Origin: Litoditis marina
Lineage: Eukaryota > Nematoda > Chromadorea > Rhabditida > Rhabditidae
Direction: 5' to 3'
NCBI GenBank assembly: GCA_964036275.1
Contig: OZ038435.1
Coordinates: forward strand, 18,103,632 to 18,167,631
DNA: 64,000 nucleotides
In this document: positions 22,550-34,490 of the stretch, piece after piece
Position numbering within the stretch: the stretch's first letter is position 1
How the letters are laid out: the number at the start of each line of letters is the position of its first letter
The notes under the pieces: generated by a model
The model's input: the letters and a program-made list of their open reading frames with translations, nothing else
What the model was told of the DNA's origin: nothing
Databases searched by the model: none
Position numbers and translations under genes: made by a program

Positions 22550-25500
22550 TTACCTACTACCGAGACTAAAAAAAAATTCAAAGCTCCAAGATGAGAGTAA
22601 CCGTATGGACTTCAGACTTTATCATGGAAACTATCTAGGCATCGAGAATCCGTGCGCGGAAGATACCAGAGGACCGGACGCAGAAGAAGGAATGACTTTC
22701 AAGGGAAAGAAAGGTTTGGTGAGTGCCATTTCATCTTTAATATATCATCAAAAAGTCGGCGGTATCCTCAACCAGGTTTCTAACAGACGTTTAATAGTAG
22801 ATTTAATGAACAAACAACACGTTGACATTTTGATATTAAATGAAAAACGTTGATTACATGAAATGAATGGGCAGTTCGTTAAAGCGCATTGGCATTAACA
22901 ACATACGTTGACAGATTCCACATTTAAAAAGCTGCATTGAGTGCAGAATTTGGCTAACGGCGTCAGCCGAAAAGGCACGAAAGTCCGAGAAGTGCACGCA
23001 ATCAATATTCATTCACTCCAAATCTTTCCCTGCCTCTCCGAGGGTGGGCAAAAAATAGGTAAAGATTCGAAAACAGAGCTTTGAATTGAACGTTCTCGTA
23101 ATAAAAGGACACATATCGAATTGTCTTGGTTTGATCTTTTATTTGAAAATTCATTGCAGCCCTCCTTTTAGTCGTGTACGTTGGCACAAAGCAAAATAAA
23201 AAAACGCGTTAACAGTAACAGGTTTCAAGACTACCCGAATAACTATGGTTTCACGATCATCATGGTCAAGTGATAAACTTTTGCCGGAACAACGACTACG
23301 CAAACATCTTTTAAAAACATCTGCGACTGTGTTAAGAACTAGATGCAATCTTTTGCAGACCGTCGGCACGCATCACTGAAAATGCGCTGACAGGCCTTAT
23401 ATTGTGTGTCGCGCGCAGCGCGATATATATATAATGATTCATTCGAGCATAGAAAGAAAACACATGTTCAAGTGACAGATATCATAAGGTGAACTGTGTA
23501 TCTATGCCGAATACTGAGTATCTATGCCCTAGGGATAATGTCGACAAAGACATCACCATCTTACAAGGGAGCGTTAAGATACAAACTGATAACAATTATG
23601 AATTCGAAGATTGAATAAAATTGTACAATATATAAAAAACTAAGAGGAGAAACAAAAAAAAACAAGTTACATAAGGAATCTAGGAACATCTCCGAAAACA
23701 TTTACATCCACCGTTCTTAAGAAGTTGCGTAACTGACCTAATGACATATATTCGTGCGAGTTACGGGTCAGACAATTCCATTGTTTCTCTACACGAGCGA
23801 AAAACCAATTTTCATTATGATAATATACAGGTTGACGAACTAGTCTATTTCTATGACAAAGCTTACGACTGCGCACTAAGGGACACCTGACCAATTCCGA
23901 TTTACCAGATAACATTTTGTGAGCTTGTAAGATATCAATTTCGATTCTTCTAGAATAACACGATTGAGTGTTGCGCGATGCGCTCCGCATTCTAGTTTCT
24001 GATCACAAAATTGAGGATTCGCAAAAGTGGTTTTATGACGTATCTCAAAAACCCCTTAACAGGGGTTGTAACCCTGCACCTCCAAAAGAAAGAGCAAAAT
24101 AATAAACTAAGCTCAATTGGTAAAACAGAGCTTAATTGGTAAACAAACTAATGTAAAAAAGAGAAGATCGGAGTCCGTATGCATGAAAGATCCCGGGCCG
24201 CGTTGGGATGCTGTCCCAAGCTTGACTCGACATTGTTGGCGGTTTACACATGCAACCAGGTTGCATGCAACCAAAATGCAACCGGGTTGCATGTGTTAAG
24301 AAAATTCGGTTGCTTTCCAAATGCAACCGGGTTGCTTTTGGTTGCTTTTCAATTGCAACCAAACACTCAATTTTTGGACATTCTCCGGTTTTCAATGCAA
24401 TTTGGTTGCTTTTGGTTGCATTTGAAAAGCAACCGAAAGCAACCCGGTTGCATTTGAAAAGTAACCAAACTGTCTTTACACATGCAACCTGGTTGCATTT
24501 TGGTTGCATGCAACCCGGTTGCATGTGTAATTGGCCGACATTGTTGCCGCCAATTAAAGGGACCGTTTCTCTATAATTTGGATCGATCAAAAAACATGAA
24601 ATCTCAAGAATCTGCTTTGATAGTGTACTGATGATCCCTTACAATTATACAAAACAAAGAAAATGAAAATCGGTCGAGAACCAAGCCTTTTATGAGCCAA
24701 ACTATCTTAAGGGTTACTGTATCGCAAAACTTTTGGTCAAAAGATGAATCCGGTTCTAATACACACAACTTCAATCTTAATTGAACCAAAAAGAGGCATA
24801 GACAACTGAAACACTTTTAAATATGTCAGTTGTTACGTCATTGAATTTATAATACGTTTCACGGACGTTTTGCGGACAATTTGTGCGCGTCTCCATGAAA
24901 ATAGGTACGTGCTGTGGCTTCCGCGTTGTGGCCGTACTCAAATTTGCTCAAAAACGCCCCAAAATGCGAAATTTTCACTAATTCTGACTTTTTTGTCCAT
25001 TTTTCGTCCCCATGTGTCCACTGATAACTCAAATCATCAAATTAAAGAGGTACGGTCCCTTTAAGTTCGGGATAACATCCCAACCGGCCCGAGAAGCCTT
25101 CAGCACACGGCTTTAGCTCCGGACTGAACGGATTATAGAGAAGAAGGTCAATTTTCCGAGAAGGATAAGTCTCAAAATTCTTATAACCATTCTAACGTCT
25201 GATGTTTGTTTGCATTTTGCTGCGAGTAATTTGTCAGTGGAATAGAGGACCAAAATGCTCTAGACTCACACTAACTGCGCAGAATGATTTTTCATATTAA
25301 TTATGGCTTTCTTCTCTATATTTAATTCAGTTCAGTCAGAACAGCTTCTCATCTCTTTTTTCACTAGTTTTCATAAACAAATCAAGTTCAGATTTTGACG
25401 AGCTACCCGTGATTACGAGATTTTTTGTGGAAAGAAAATTTGGTGTACGGAGCATTTTTTCTTGTGTAACCTATACGCTGATTTTGATTGGAACAAAGCC

Positions 25501-28500
25501 ATGAAAGCATAACAAATATTCATTCAATCTTAACATGCTGCAAGGGAATAGAACAATCAAATACTGTTTTTCCGCTGTACTGAAAAGTAATTTGATGTGT
25601 GTTTTGAAAAAGTACAGTTCCGATATACTTATCTCCGGCGAAAATCATCTATAATTATTTCAGGAATCGTACTATCGGAACCAGGTAGTTGGAGGAGGAG
25701 GAACAAACAGATTCTATAGGTATGTTTGGGTGCACAAACCCACTACACTCACGTGCCTAACTGCAGTTTCAACAAAGTCATGAATAATTCATGAAAAAGT
25801 GGGGGCCCAACCACTGTGAGATTTGTCCTGCTGTGCGCCCCTTAGACAGCTACTCTCAAATGGAGCAGCTACTGCTACAAAAACCGGAAAATACTAATAT
25901 ACTCTAGTATATCTATGTTCATTACAAACATACAAAAGTCGTAAAATATTTTTCCATAAACTAGAATCTACAAATCACAGATGTGCACTCAACGTAGTCA
26001 ATTATAGAGTTTCTGGTTTTGTACACAATGGTTTGCAGTTTTGGTCATTACTTCAACGTGCTATAACACTTGGCATATTATTCAACAGTTGTTCTCTCTT
26101 TCGCAGCTATGATTTGTAGATTCTAGTTTACAGGTTGGAAAAATATTTTACGACTTTTGTATGTTTGTAATGAACATAGATATACTAGAGTATATTAGTA
26201 TTTTTCGGTTTTTGTAGCAGTTCCATTTGAGAATGGTTGTCTACGGGGCGCACAGCAGGACAAATCTCACAGTCGTTGAGCCCCCACTTTTCCATGAATT
26301 TTTCTCTTTTTGTATACATGCCGTAGGTATGTAGACGAGGTGTTTTGATCTGTACGGTGGATGAAATTGTTTTCCTAATTGACCACTTGTCAAGTATTAC
26401 CATCATTCAAAAAATGACGTCAACATTGCACTTCTGAGAGCTCACTTCATCCGCCCTACATAATCCCAGAATACGTCATGTTTGAATAAAGTTTAACCGT
26501 GAATTGATCATTTTAAGAAATTTTTAGCATTTGAAAATATATTTCACGTCCAATTCTGAACTTTAAAAAAATGACGTCATCTGGCCTTCTGAATTCCAGA
26601 ATGAGTCATGTTTAGATTAAGTTTTATCGTTAATTCAACATTTTAAAGATATTTTCAGCATTTTTAAATATATTTCACGTAATTCTGCACTTTTGAAAGT
26701 TGACGTCATCTGGCCTTCGAAATTCTAGAATGAGTCATGTTTAGATTAAGTTTTGTCGTTAATTGACCCTTTCTAAAATATTTCCATCAGTTGAAAATAT
26801 ATTTGACGTCCACTTTGCACTTTTCAAAAATGACGTCATCTGGTATCCAGAATCCTGAAGGATGTCACGAGTAGAATACTTCATGATCAAAGAAAAGTCA
26901 CGATGGCATCATATTTCAATTTTCATCCGAATCGGTCAACGTTACCCTAAGTTATGACAAAGTTCGATCCATCGACTTGTCAGAGAGAGTGAGAGAGCAT
27001 GCTAAATGGAGAGACGCAGACACACTCCGAAAATGTCTATAACTTTGACAAAAACAAATTTTTTATTTTTTTTTTGCTCCGCGAGGGTTTGAGTGGGTAT
27101 CACATGTCTTCACCAATTTGCAACGTAATCGATTGAGTAGAAACCCTTAAACTGGGAATTTTGCCTTGTCACAACCCACCCACACACACACACACCCACC
27201 CACACACGACGGAAGTTGGCGCTCTGGATGAAGCGCATTAGGCGATAACTTGGCTCAAACTTAACCGATTTCGCTCAAATTTGAAACACGGTTAGGGAAT
27301 AAGCTATAGAAAACTAGTTTATCATTAAAAACTCTGTTCTGCAAACTTTAGCCTTTTTATGGGAAAACTAAAAAAACGGAAGCGCGCATTAGCCCGACCA
27401 AAGACAAATCTCGCACAGCGCTTCGCGCTGCGCGCGATTTTTAGAAATAAGTGCACTTCCGGTTGATATTCTGGATATGCGTTGAAAACGGGATCAAGCA
27501 ACAAATAGAACGTTTAAATTTCTAACTCACCAGGCGCTTCGTTATCTCTCATCTTGAATATATGGACGCAGTTATTCTTGTACTTGATTCTGTGATGTTC
27601 TATCGATCTCGCTAATTACACCCGACCCCCCTACCCCTTTCTACCTCCAATTGGAAGCTGATCTTTCCAATAGCTACGATGCAGAGACACTGTGAATTAC
27701 AGATCATTCAACGAGAAGACGGGTGTTCACCAATATCAATTGGATCCTGTGTCCTCTTATGACAATGGGTGGCAGCAACAAGGTATAAACATCAGTTATT
27801 CTTTTGTTCCCTTCATGCTCAGAAGTAGCTCCAAATTGGTGCATACAACTACACAGATAACTTTCACAACATTTTCTAGGATCAACGATAGAAAGTTGCA
27901 CGAAGATACATTTGGTGATTTACTGCGCGAGAAAAACTGATCTTTCACCGAATACCCCAGAAACAGGTGGTTGTTGTGGATCTCAAAACTCTGCTGCGTA
28001 ATTTAACTCGCTCGGGCGGTCTCGCTTTGTTTGGCAAGTTGACCTCCGCCTATTCGCGTATCTTTTTTCTTCAGGCGACATTGGTTATTACATGAATGAG
28101 AGCACCTACAGCAACATGAAACAATATTGTCCATTACTCAAAAAATTACTTACGCAACACAGTGAGTTTTCTATTTAATGTATCAAGAGGTCGTGAATTT
28201 CGAGTATGCGTTATCCGAGAATGGAGGCAATCGAACAATGTGGAAGTTCTACTACTCTACGAATATTCAAGACTTTCACTGCTATCTGAGCCTAGAAGAA
28301 AAACACCAGATTCGAGCAAAAATCGTGGACTCGCGCGCACGATTTGTTCTTGGTCTGGGTTATGCGCGCTTCCATTTATTTTAGTTTCACCTTATAAAGC
28401 TTCACCAAAAGCCCAGTTTTCATGTCTCGGGTATTTTTATAGGGCATTTCCAGCCTATGATTTTAGTTTTAACGAAGAATTCGCTTGAGTTCAAGCAGAA

Positions 28501-30393
28501 TAGTAAAACTCTACGGTTCCATAGAGACCGCCAATTTACGTTGTGGTGTGTTTCCGTGTCAGGGTTTCCACGAAAAATGTTAGACGTGATAGATCTCCAC
28601 TCAAATCTCCTAGGAACAAAAAGTTCCAAAAGTTGTTGCTCTATCGAGTTACAGGCTTTCGAACCTTTCTCTGCGTATCTCCATATGGTGTATGAAAAAT
28701 CTGCACAGCGCTTCGCACTAGGGTTGTCAATCGAGTTCAAAATTTCGAGTTTCGAAGCCAGAAAAATTTCGAGTTTTTCGAGTTTCATAACCAAAAATTC
28801 GAATTTTCACATTTTACCTCCAAAAACCTTCATTTTTCGAGTAGAAAATTTCAAATTTCGAGTTTTCGAATTCAAAATTTCGAGTTATCGAGTTTTCGAG
28901 TTTTCGAGTTTTGGAAATTTTCGATTTTTCGAGTTATTGAGTTATCGAGTTTCAGAAAAAATCGACTCGAAAATTTTCGAGTTTTTCGAGTCGACTCGAG
29001 TTTTGAGTTCGTCTTTAACAACCCTACTTCGCACTATCCAACAAACTTGGCGGTTCTTCGGGTTTTAACCTTACCTCTCAATCAATCAGCAAAGAGTTTT
29101 TCTGCACATATCTCAATCTATTTTACTTTGAGGTAGAGAAGTTGGATGGAGTGTCTTTCAAACGTCGGGAACGAACAACCTTTGGTACATGACAACAGGA
29201 CCCTTCTACTGCGCTCCAGAGTGATATATTATTCCAATTAATCAGTTACTCGAAATTTTTGTAATTTTCAGTATATTTTCATCTTAGTCGTTTGAGAACA
29301 GAACTTGAGCAGAGGTTGTTTCGGGCTTCTTTTGACCGTATTGAGATGATAGAGCACAAATAACTCGTATGTTAGTTTGATCAGTTCACGTGACATTCAC
29401 ATGACATTGCCGCGCGACACGCAACGCGTCCAGTCAAAAGCAGGATACAGCTGATTTTCGAGAAACCATGTTGCTCTCCGGTCTCCTTTAAAAATCTTGC
29501 TAGAGTTTGGATTATTTGTAAATTAAGATGCGTTCTGCACTTCTACTACTACAAACTCTGGAAGTTTGGAGCAAAACATAAAATCGTTTGTTAGAAAAAC
29601 TTTATGAATGATCGACGAACTACTGTAGAAGGTAATCAATCGGTGAAACAGAGTACATCATTCCAGGCTGAACTACTGCGGAGCGAATTTTGAGCTTGTG
29701 CGAATAGACAACAAGAAAGGTACTTTGAAATTAGTATTCAATTTTTACTTGCTCGTCAAATGAATTTCCGCTAGTAGTAATGTACTGGACGGTTGAAAAT
29801 TCAACCTCAAATGCGCTGCGGATGATAATGACTGGTCACTTTCTCAATATCAGGTTCAACTTGGAAAAAAAGTTTACTCCAAAATTGTTGCTGCATCGCA
29901 ATGAAGTTCTTGAAAAAGAAAATGGTTTCGAACGAAGGTGTCAACCTTATTTTCGATACGGAACAGCAGCCTGGGTTCTTATTGACGGAATCAGATGATG
30001 TACGGCGTCTTCAGTTGAGCAGGTTTTGACTATGGCGCGCGGATGGCATAAATCAATACCGATTTTTTTGAAATACTGCTGCCACCGTGCCTTCTTTTAA
30101 ACGTTTTTGACTCTATGCTGAGTATTTTTTTCATAATCAAAATTTTCATTGCAGGGACAGAATTCGAAGAAATAGAAAGCTATATAAAGGATTGAATTCG
30201 CGCCATATTGTAATTTAAAATTGCTTTTAAATTTTCTTAACTCAACAATGTGTGTTTCGTTTTTGCAGTAACTGACTATTTCTATCCAAAATCACTCGAG
30301 GAGCGGCAGAAGTTTCTAGAAGACAACGACTACAGCGACAAAGTTTACGACACGCCCTGCTATATCTGGCAACCAGATCAGACGGCTTTGTGA
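22550..30393 (+). CDS. Gene D: unrecognised multi-exon protein (5' end not found)
   Basis: Seven exons agree in phase: 22550-22718, 25664-25719, 27703-27782, 28075-28161, 29133-29220, 29667-29719, 30269-30393 (TGA). The first one visible enters with two carried bases, so at least one upstream exon is missing. The product is polar and aromatic-rich, with recognisable stretches GNYLGIENPCAEDTRG, a GGGG turn, DNGWQQQGDIGYYMNEST, GTNNLWYMTTGPFYCAPE, LNYCGANFELV and YFYPKSLEERQ. Six spaced cysteines suggest a secreted fold, but no signal peptide exon is identified. I do not recognise the family. An alternative terminal exon at about 30160-30195 (TEFEEIESYIKD, then stop) is also in phase. Introns are long because they hold LINE and palindromic repeats. 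The last two exons are duplicated downstream. Confidence 0.6.
23667..23990 (-). pseudogene. LINE 3' end, C-terminal domain of a reverse transcriptase
   Basis: The frame reads like the tail of CR1-like LINE proteins: DILQAHKMLSGKSEL, then HRNRLVRQPVYY, WFFARVEKQWN and LRNFL.TVDVNVFG. RT motifs are absent, so this is a 5'-truncated copy. It lies in an intron of gene D. Confidence 0.65.
24240..24540. repeat. Palindromic element made of GCAACC/GGTTGC arrays
   Basis: Ends ACACATGCAACC...GGTTGCATGTGTAATTGG are inverted. The interior carries more than a dozen ATGCAACC/GGTTGCAT units, so frames on both strands echo each other. A second, larger copy spans about 33430-34085. Confidence 0.8.
25785..26300. 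repeat. Large inverted repeat (arms about 190 bp)
   Basis: The left arm 25790-25980 and right arm 26105-26300 are reverse complements with scattered differences; both contain ACTCTAGTATATCTATGTTC or its complement. The loop is about 125 bp. A MITE-like foldback in an intron of gene D. Confidence 0.8.
26400..26845. repeat. Tandem repeat, about 130-bp unit, with TGACGTCA in each unit
   Basis: About three and a half units. TGACGTCA lies at 26415-26422, 26572-26579, 26701-26708 and 26831-26838. TGAGTCATGTTTAGATTAAG recurs in two units and AAATATATTT.ACGT in three. TGACGTCA is the CREB/ATF palindrome and TGAGTCA the AP-1 site. Confidence 0.8.
27170..27210. repeat. CA/CCCA microsatellite
   Basis: CACCCACCCACACACACACA-type run in an intron of gene D. 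Confidence 0.9.
28735..29025. repeat. TTCGAGTT-rich repeat block
   Basis: Repeated TTTCGAGTTTTTCGAG units fill an intron of gene D. Related blocks lie at 34137-34258, 37180-37265 and 50468-50562. This is low-complexity dispersed sequence; frames through it are not genes. Confidence 0.8.
29330..29492. repeat. Dispersed repeat, about 160 bp
   Basis: CACAAATAACTCGTAT, then CACGTGACATTCACATGACA and GCGCGACACGCAACGCGTCC, recurs with about 90 percent identity by eye at 57955-58113. No frame. Confidence 0.8.
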
Positions 30394-30399
30394 TTTAAC

Positions 30400-31300
30400 G
30401 TAACTGAAATACATTCTTGATTCGGATGTGTTATCTTTCTTTTGAATCCCATCGAAAACTGTGTTCAATTCGGTTTCAACGTGGAAAATTGAGACACACA
30501 ATGATATATGAGCACACAGGTTGCGTAGGTTGCGTAATAACATGATGCATTTTGTTTTAAACGAGCCCAGTAGTAACACTCATCGAGAGGTTCGTGACCG
30601 AAAAGGGTGCACACGTCGTTTTTGTGAGGGTGGAGGTGAAAAGTTGGGAACGAACACTTAAAAGTGTGAACACGTAAAGTGATCAGGTGAAAAGATGGCA
30701 TCATGAAAAATTTGGAGGAAACCGGTTTTTCACAGGTAAGGTTATTTTGTGAAACTTTTGGATACGGCTAGAATCACTATTTTCAACAATAAATAAGAGT
30801 GAATATTAATAATTGAAAACAACACGGAACAATACTAATGGGGAAGAGAGTTCCAAGAAATGATTTGATTTCAAAGTATACCGAACGGGGTTAGCGACTC
30901 CTCATGAAAACTTAGTGAACTATAGAAAATCACAGTTTAACCACCCATCAAACAAACATATGCTAATTTATGTGCTCAAACGGAGCAAACCCGAGCAACA
31001 AGGGCGGAACTTATCTTTCAAAAAACTGCAACATCGAAAATTTCGTCAGTTATCGTCAGGCACGGGTGTTGCAATGTGCTAAACTTGTAGCCCATCAGTA
31101 CCTATCGCGCAACAAGAGAGAGAGCTAGAAATCTATTATATACATATCGAGTGGAAAAATTAGGAAAATTGGTCGAGTTTGAAAAAAGTTATGCCGTCGT
31201 GTCCTTTTGAAAATTTCCGTTTGTCCTTCGTCGCTCGTCGCTCGTTCCTCATCCCTCGTCCGATGTCCGCATAGAAAATTATTTTTTTAACTTCTGGGCC
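30400..31300. other. No gene seen
   Basis: Mostly unique AT-rich sequence between the stop of gene D and the GGCGCC-rich element. No exon with convincing splice sites on either strand. Confidence 0.4.
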
Positions 31301-31324
31301 GATTTGGCACACATGTGTGAACCC

Positions 31325-31945
31325 CAAAGTTAGCGCGGCCCTGGAAGTCACGTTATGTCTGACGCTTGGCGCTGGCGCTAGATGGCGCCAAAAGCTGGGA
31401 AATATGTGTTCCCATGAGATAAAATGTTCGAAATTTCGCACAGACGTCATACAAGTAGGTTCAATCTGTTTTCCAAAACATGGTGCCATGATTATCAAAT
31501 AGCGCCAAACGCGGGCGCCTATTGGCGCCAAATCAGAACGACGCTAGCAAAGTAGGGTAACGACCGGATTCGTTCATAGAAGTCAGAACTATACATTTAG
31601 TCGACGAGCGGCTTGATTATCCACAGTTCTTTGACATTTGGCGCCGAAAAGCCTGTTTATCCGCCAATTGGCGCTAAAATTGAAAATATTGTTTCCGAAC
31701 AAAAATCGTTGCAAACTGTGTTAATTGGTCAAAGCCGTTCATTCCAGTTCTTTTTCAACAATTGGAGCAACATGTATGATTATTGGCGCCAAACGCTGGC
31801 GCCCGTTGGCGCCAAATCAGTAATTGCTTGCCTTGTACTGTAATGATTCAGATTTTTCACAAAGCTCAGATTTTCATAAAATAGGCGAAAAAATACAAAG
31901 TTTCGCCAATCACGCCAATTTAGAGGTCAATCAGCGCCAAAAAAT
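31325..31945. repeat. Element rich in TTGGCGCCAA palindromes
   Basis: At least eight TTGGCGCCAA-like sites lie here, for example at about 31383, 31500-31530, 31640, 31665 and 31783-31815. Reverse-strand frames over it are artefacts of the repeat. The clustered sites recall subterminal repeats of a non-autonomous DNA transposon; ends are not clearly resolved. Confidence 0.55.
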
Positions 31946-32054
31946 AATTTGAAAAACCAGGATCACACCGTTTGAGAACTCGAAACTTCGCCCAGTTATC
32001 AGGGCGTTTGATAACCAATCGTCGAATTTCATTCTGATTGTTCTAATCTATGAG

Positions 32055-32072
32055 TGGTTGTACTAGTACAAC
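32055..32072. repeat. 18-bp perfect palindrome
   Basis: GGTTGTACTAGTACAACC, fully self-complementary, just left of the large foldback. Confidence 0.8.
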
Positions 32073-32077
32073 CACAA

Positions 32078-32440
32078 AATGAGAACGATTAGTAAAAAGT
32101 GAGCGACCAGGAAGTGTGTGAGTTCTGTTCGGTTTCACCGTTTTCAGCAAAAAGTGAACTATACGATGTGTGGATGAGGGTGCATCAGAAATAGAACGAT
32201 ACTTTTGTTTGCACAACGGTTCACAAAAAAAAACAATAACTTCAAATATAAAATTTTAGCGTGAAAGTATATTGGTTCCATTTACTTACGTTGTGAACCG
32301 TTGTGCAAACAAAATTATTGTTCTAATTTCGCTGCACCCTCATCCACACATCGTATTGTTCACTTTTCGCTGTAAACGGTGAAACCGAACAGAACTCACA
32401 CACTTCCTGGTCCCTCACTTTTTACTAATCTACAATGTCT
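32078..32440. repeat. Large foldback (arms about 145 bp)
   Basis: Arms begin GATTAGTAAAAAGTGAGCGA and end TCACTTTTTACTAATC. Both contain CGATGTGTGGATGAGGGTGCA or its complement. A partial relative lies at about 40640-40735. Confidence 0.8.
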
Positions 32441-32596
32441 TTTTGACGGTTGGCGAGAGATTGTACATTACCGTACTTCATGATGTTTTTGAGAAACTGT
32501 TGGGCTAGATTTCACGTGAAATCACAGTAACAAACAGTTATTAATGTATTGCTCTGGTTCAGAATCAGTTTTCGGGAAAGAAATATCTCTCTTCAG

Positions 32597-34443
32597 GCTG
32601 AACTACTGCGGAGCGAATTTCGAGTTGGTGCACTTCTATCACAATAAACTGCAAGGTATTGTGAATTACTGAACTGTCGTTTCAGTATACGTTTTTCCGT
32701 GAAATATGTCACTCGTTTGAAAAACAGGAAACAACCGAATGTACATGAATCAATTGCACAGTCACGTGAAACACGTTAAACCCAACAGAACTCAAAAACG
32801 TGCAATGACAAAGTGCAGAATGCCTCATTAGTATTCACCTGATTATTTAATTTACTTAGTTCACTTAGTATAGAATAGTTTATTCGCAACTAAATACGTG
32901 ACTTTTCGGGAACATTGACTATTTACCCCCCACCTTTCTGAAATTGTATTGCGTTTGGGGAATTGTTGTTTGACCCCCCCCCCCCCCCAATGGGGGGTGA
33001 TAATTCAATTTATCAATTGCAATACAAAAGATTGTGGGGGGGGGGGTGAAAGTAAACATTTCCGCTATTGAAGTTCAGCCTCCCACTCGTTGAAGTTTGA
33101 CCCCACACCATTGAAGTTCTACCCCCCGCCGACCCAGGTGGGGGGTAAATAGTCAATGTCGAAGTTGATTTTTGACCCCCCCCCTCTTCTAGATTTTTAG
33201 GTTTTAGCTTGGGTGGGGGTTGAAGTGCTACGGGGGGGGGACTCAACTAAAGTGGGGGGCGATACTTAAATTTTCCCGACTTTTCCAATGGCAGATACAA
33301 CGCGCATCTCAACTGGTAATCTCTCCAACAAACAAGTCCATGCAATGAATTAATTTCTCACAACTGGATATCGAAGAGACTTCTTCAGTTTTTAAGTTAT
33401 ATGACCATATGCGGGGAAAACAATTAGGAAACAATCACGGCTGATTACAAATGCAACCAAATTCAACCCGGTTGCATGTATACAAAACTAGGCAAATCCT
33501 TCATTTAACACGGTATTTCGTTAACCTCAGCAGTTAACCATAAACCGGGTTACCTGGGTCACCCTTAAGTTGACCCCCAGTTAACCATGAATTTCTCCCA
33601 AAGACATTGTGAACGAGGGGTTTAACAAACAAAAGGGTTCACCAGGTAACCCGGTTAATGGTTAACTGTTAGGGTTAAAGGAATACCGGGTTCCTTGTGG
33701 AATCGGCCACAACACTACTGGTTGCTTTCAAATGCAACCGGGTTGCTTTTCAGATGCGAGAAAATTTACTTTTTGGGTATGTTCTGTAATTTTGGTTGCA
33801 TTTGAGATGAAACCTTGTTGCACTTTAAAGGGGGGCAGAAAGGAAAGCTAGTTTAGATACCCCGGGTACCTGAATATAACGTTGCGCGCGCCAAAACAGG
33901 CAAACTCGTGTCAACCGTATGCAAAGTAGGATCGTTAGTTTGAATTCAAAATTATACTTCTTTTGATAAGCTCTTTCATATTAACTTTCCTTTCTGTCCC
34001 CTTTAAAGCCAATAGTTTTGGACACATGCAACCTGGTTGCATTTTGGTTGCATGCAACCCGGCTGCATGTGTGATTGGCAAACAATTACATATCCATAAA
34101 CTAAGACCTACGGGTTCATCTTTCCGACCTACTGCCAGGTTCAAAATTTCGAGTTTTCAAGTTTTTGGAAATTTCGAGTTATCGAGTTTCGAGTTCCAGA
34201 AAATTTTCGAGTTTTTTCGAAAGTTTTTTCGGGTCCAGTCGAGTTTCGAGTTCGTCTTCAACAACGTACCACTATGTTTTCACTTACCAATTTGTTCAGT
34301 TCAACTTCATAATTTTTGTTTGTTTAGTGCACGAGATATTCTATCCAAAATCTCTGGAGGAGCGCCAAGAAATTCTGAAGCACGACGACTATTCGAAAAC
34401 TCCCACCTCGATCTGCTATATCTGGCACCCTACAACGGTGTAA
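32597..34443 (+). CDS. Gene D': duplicate of the last two exons of gene D
   Basis: Exon 32597-32655 (LNYCGANFELVHFYHNKLQ) and exon 34328-34443 (VHEIFYPKSLEERQEIL ... CYIWHP, TAA) copy the last two exons of gene D with the same splice phases and open frames. Either these are alternative 3' exons of gene D, giving a different C-terminus, or they remain from a tandem gene duplication whose upstream exons were lost. The intron holds poly-G, GGTTGCAT and TTCGAG repeats. Exon 32597-32655 is also in phase with the gene G exon at 34491. Confidence 0.55.
32757..32835. repeat. Short dispersed repeat with a CACGTG E-box, copy 1
   Basis: AGTCACGTGAAACA.GTT, then AACGTGCAATGACAAAGTGC, recurs at 35907-35995, 38935-39010, 53073-53160 and 62697-62785. 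Confidence 0.75.
32920..33285. repeat. Palindromic element bordered by poly-C/poly-G tracts
   Basis: Runs of 14 C (about 32976) and 11 G (about 33035), plus G9 near 33232. Ends TATTTACCCCCCACCTT and GTGGGGGGCGATACTTAAA are inverted. Related elements lie at 48378-48485, 53334-53549 and 55990-56115. Confidence 0.65.
33430..34085. repeat. GGTTGCAT-array element with nested AACCCGG palindrome
   Basis: Outer parts match the element at 24240-24540 (ACACATGCAACCTGG, GCATGTGTGATTGGC). The interior 33500-33695 is a second palindrome: CCGGGTTACCTGGGT mirrored by CACCAGGTAACCCGG. One element therefore sits inside another. Confidence 0.65.
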
Positions 34444-34490
34444 TTTATTGTGATTCAGAATGAACTCTTCATTTGAATCCATTCTTATAG

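Noticed and set aside
24132..24590. Overlapping 90-150-aa frames on both strands
   Set aside because: They arise from repeated ATGCAACC/GGTTGCAT units and mirror one another.
31160..31531. A 123-aa reverse frame
   Set aside because: It runs through the GGCGCC repeat cluster; no family, no splice sites.
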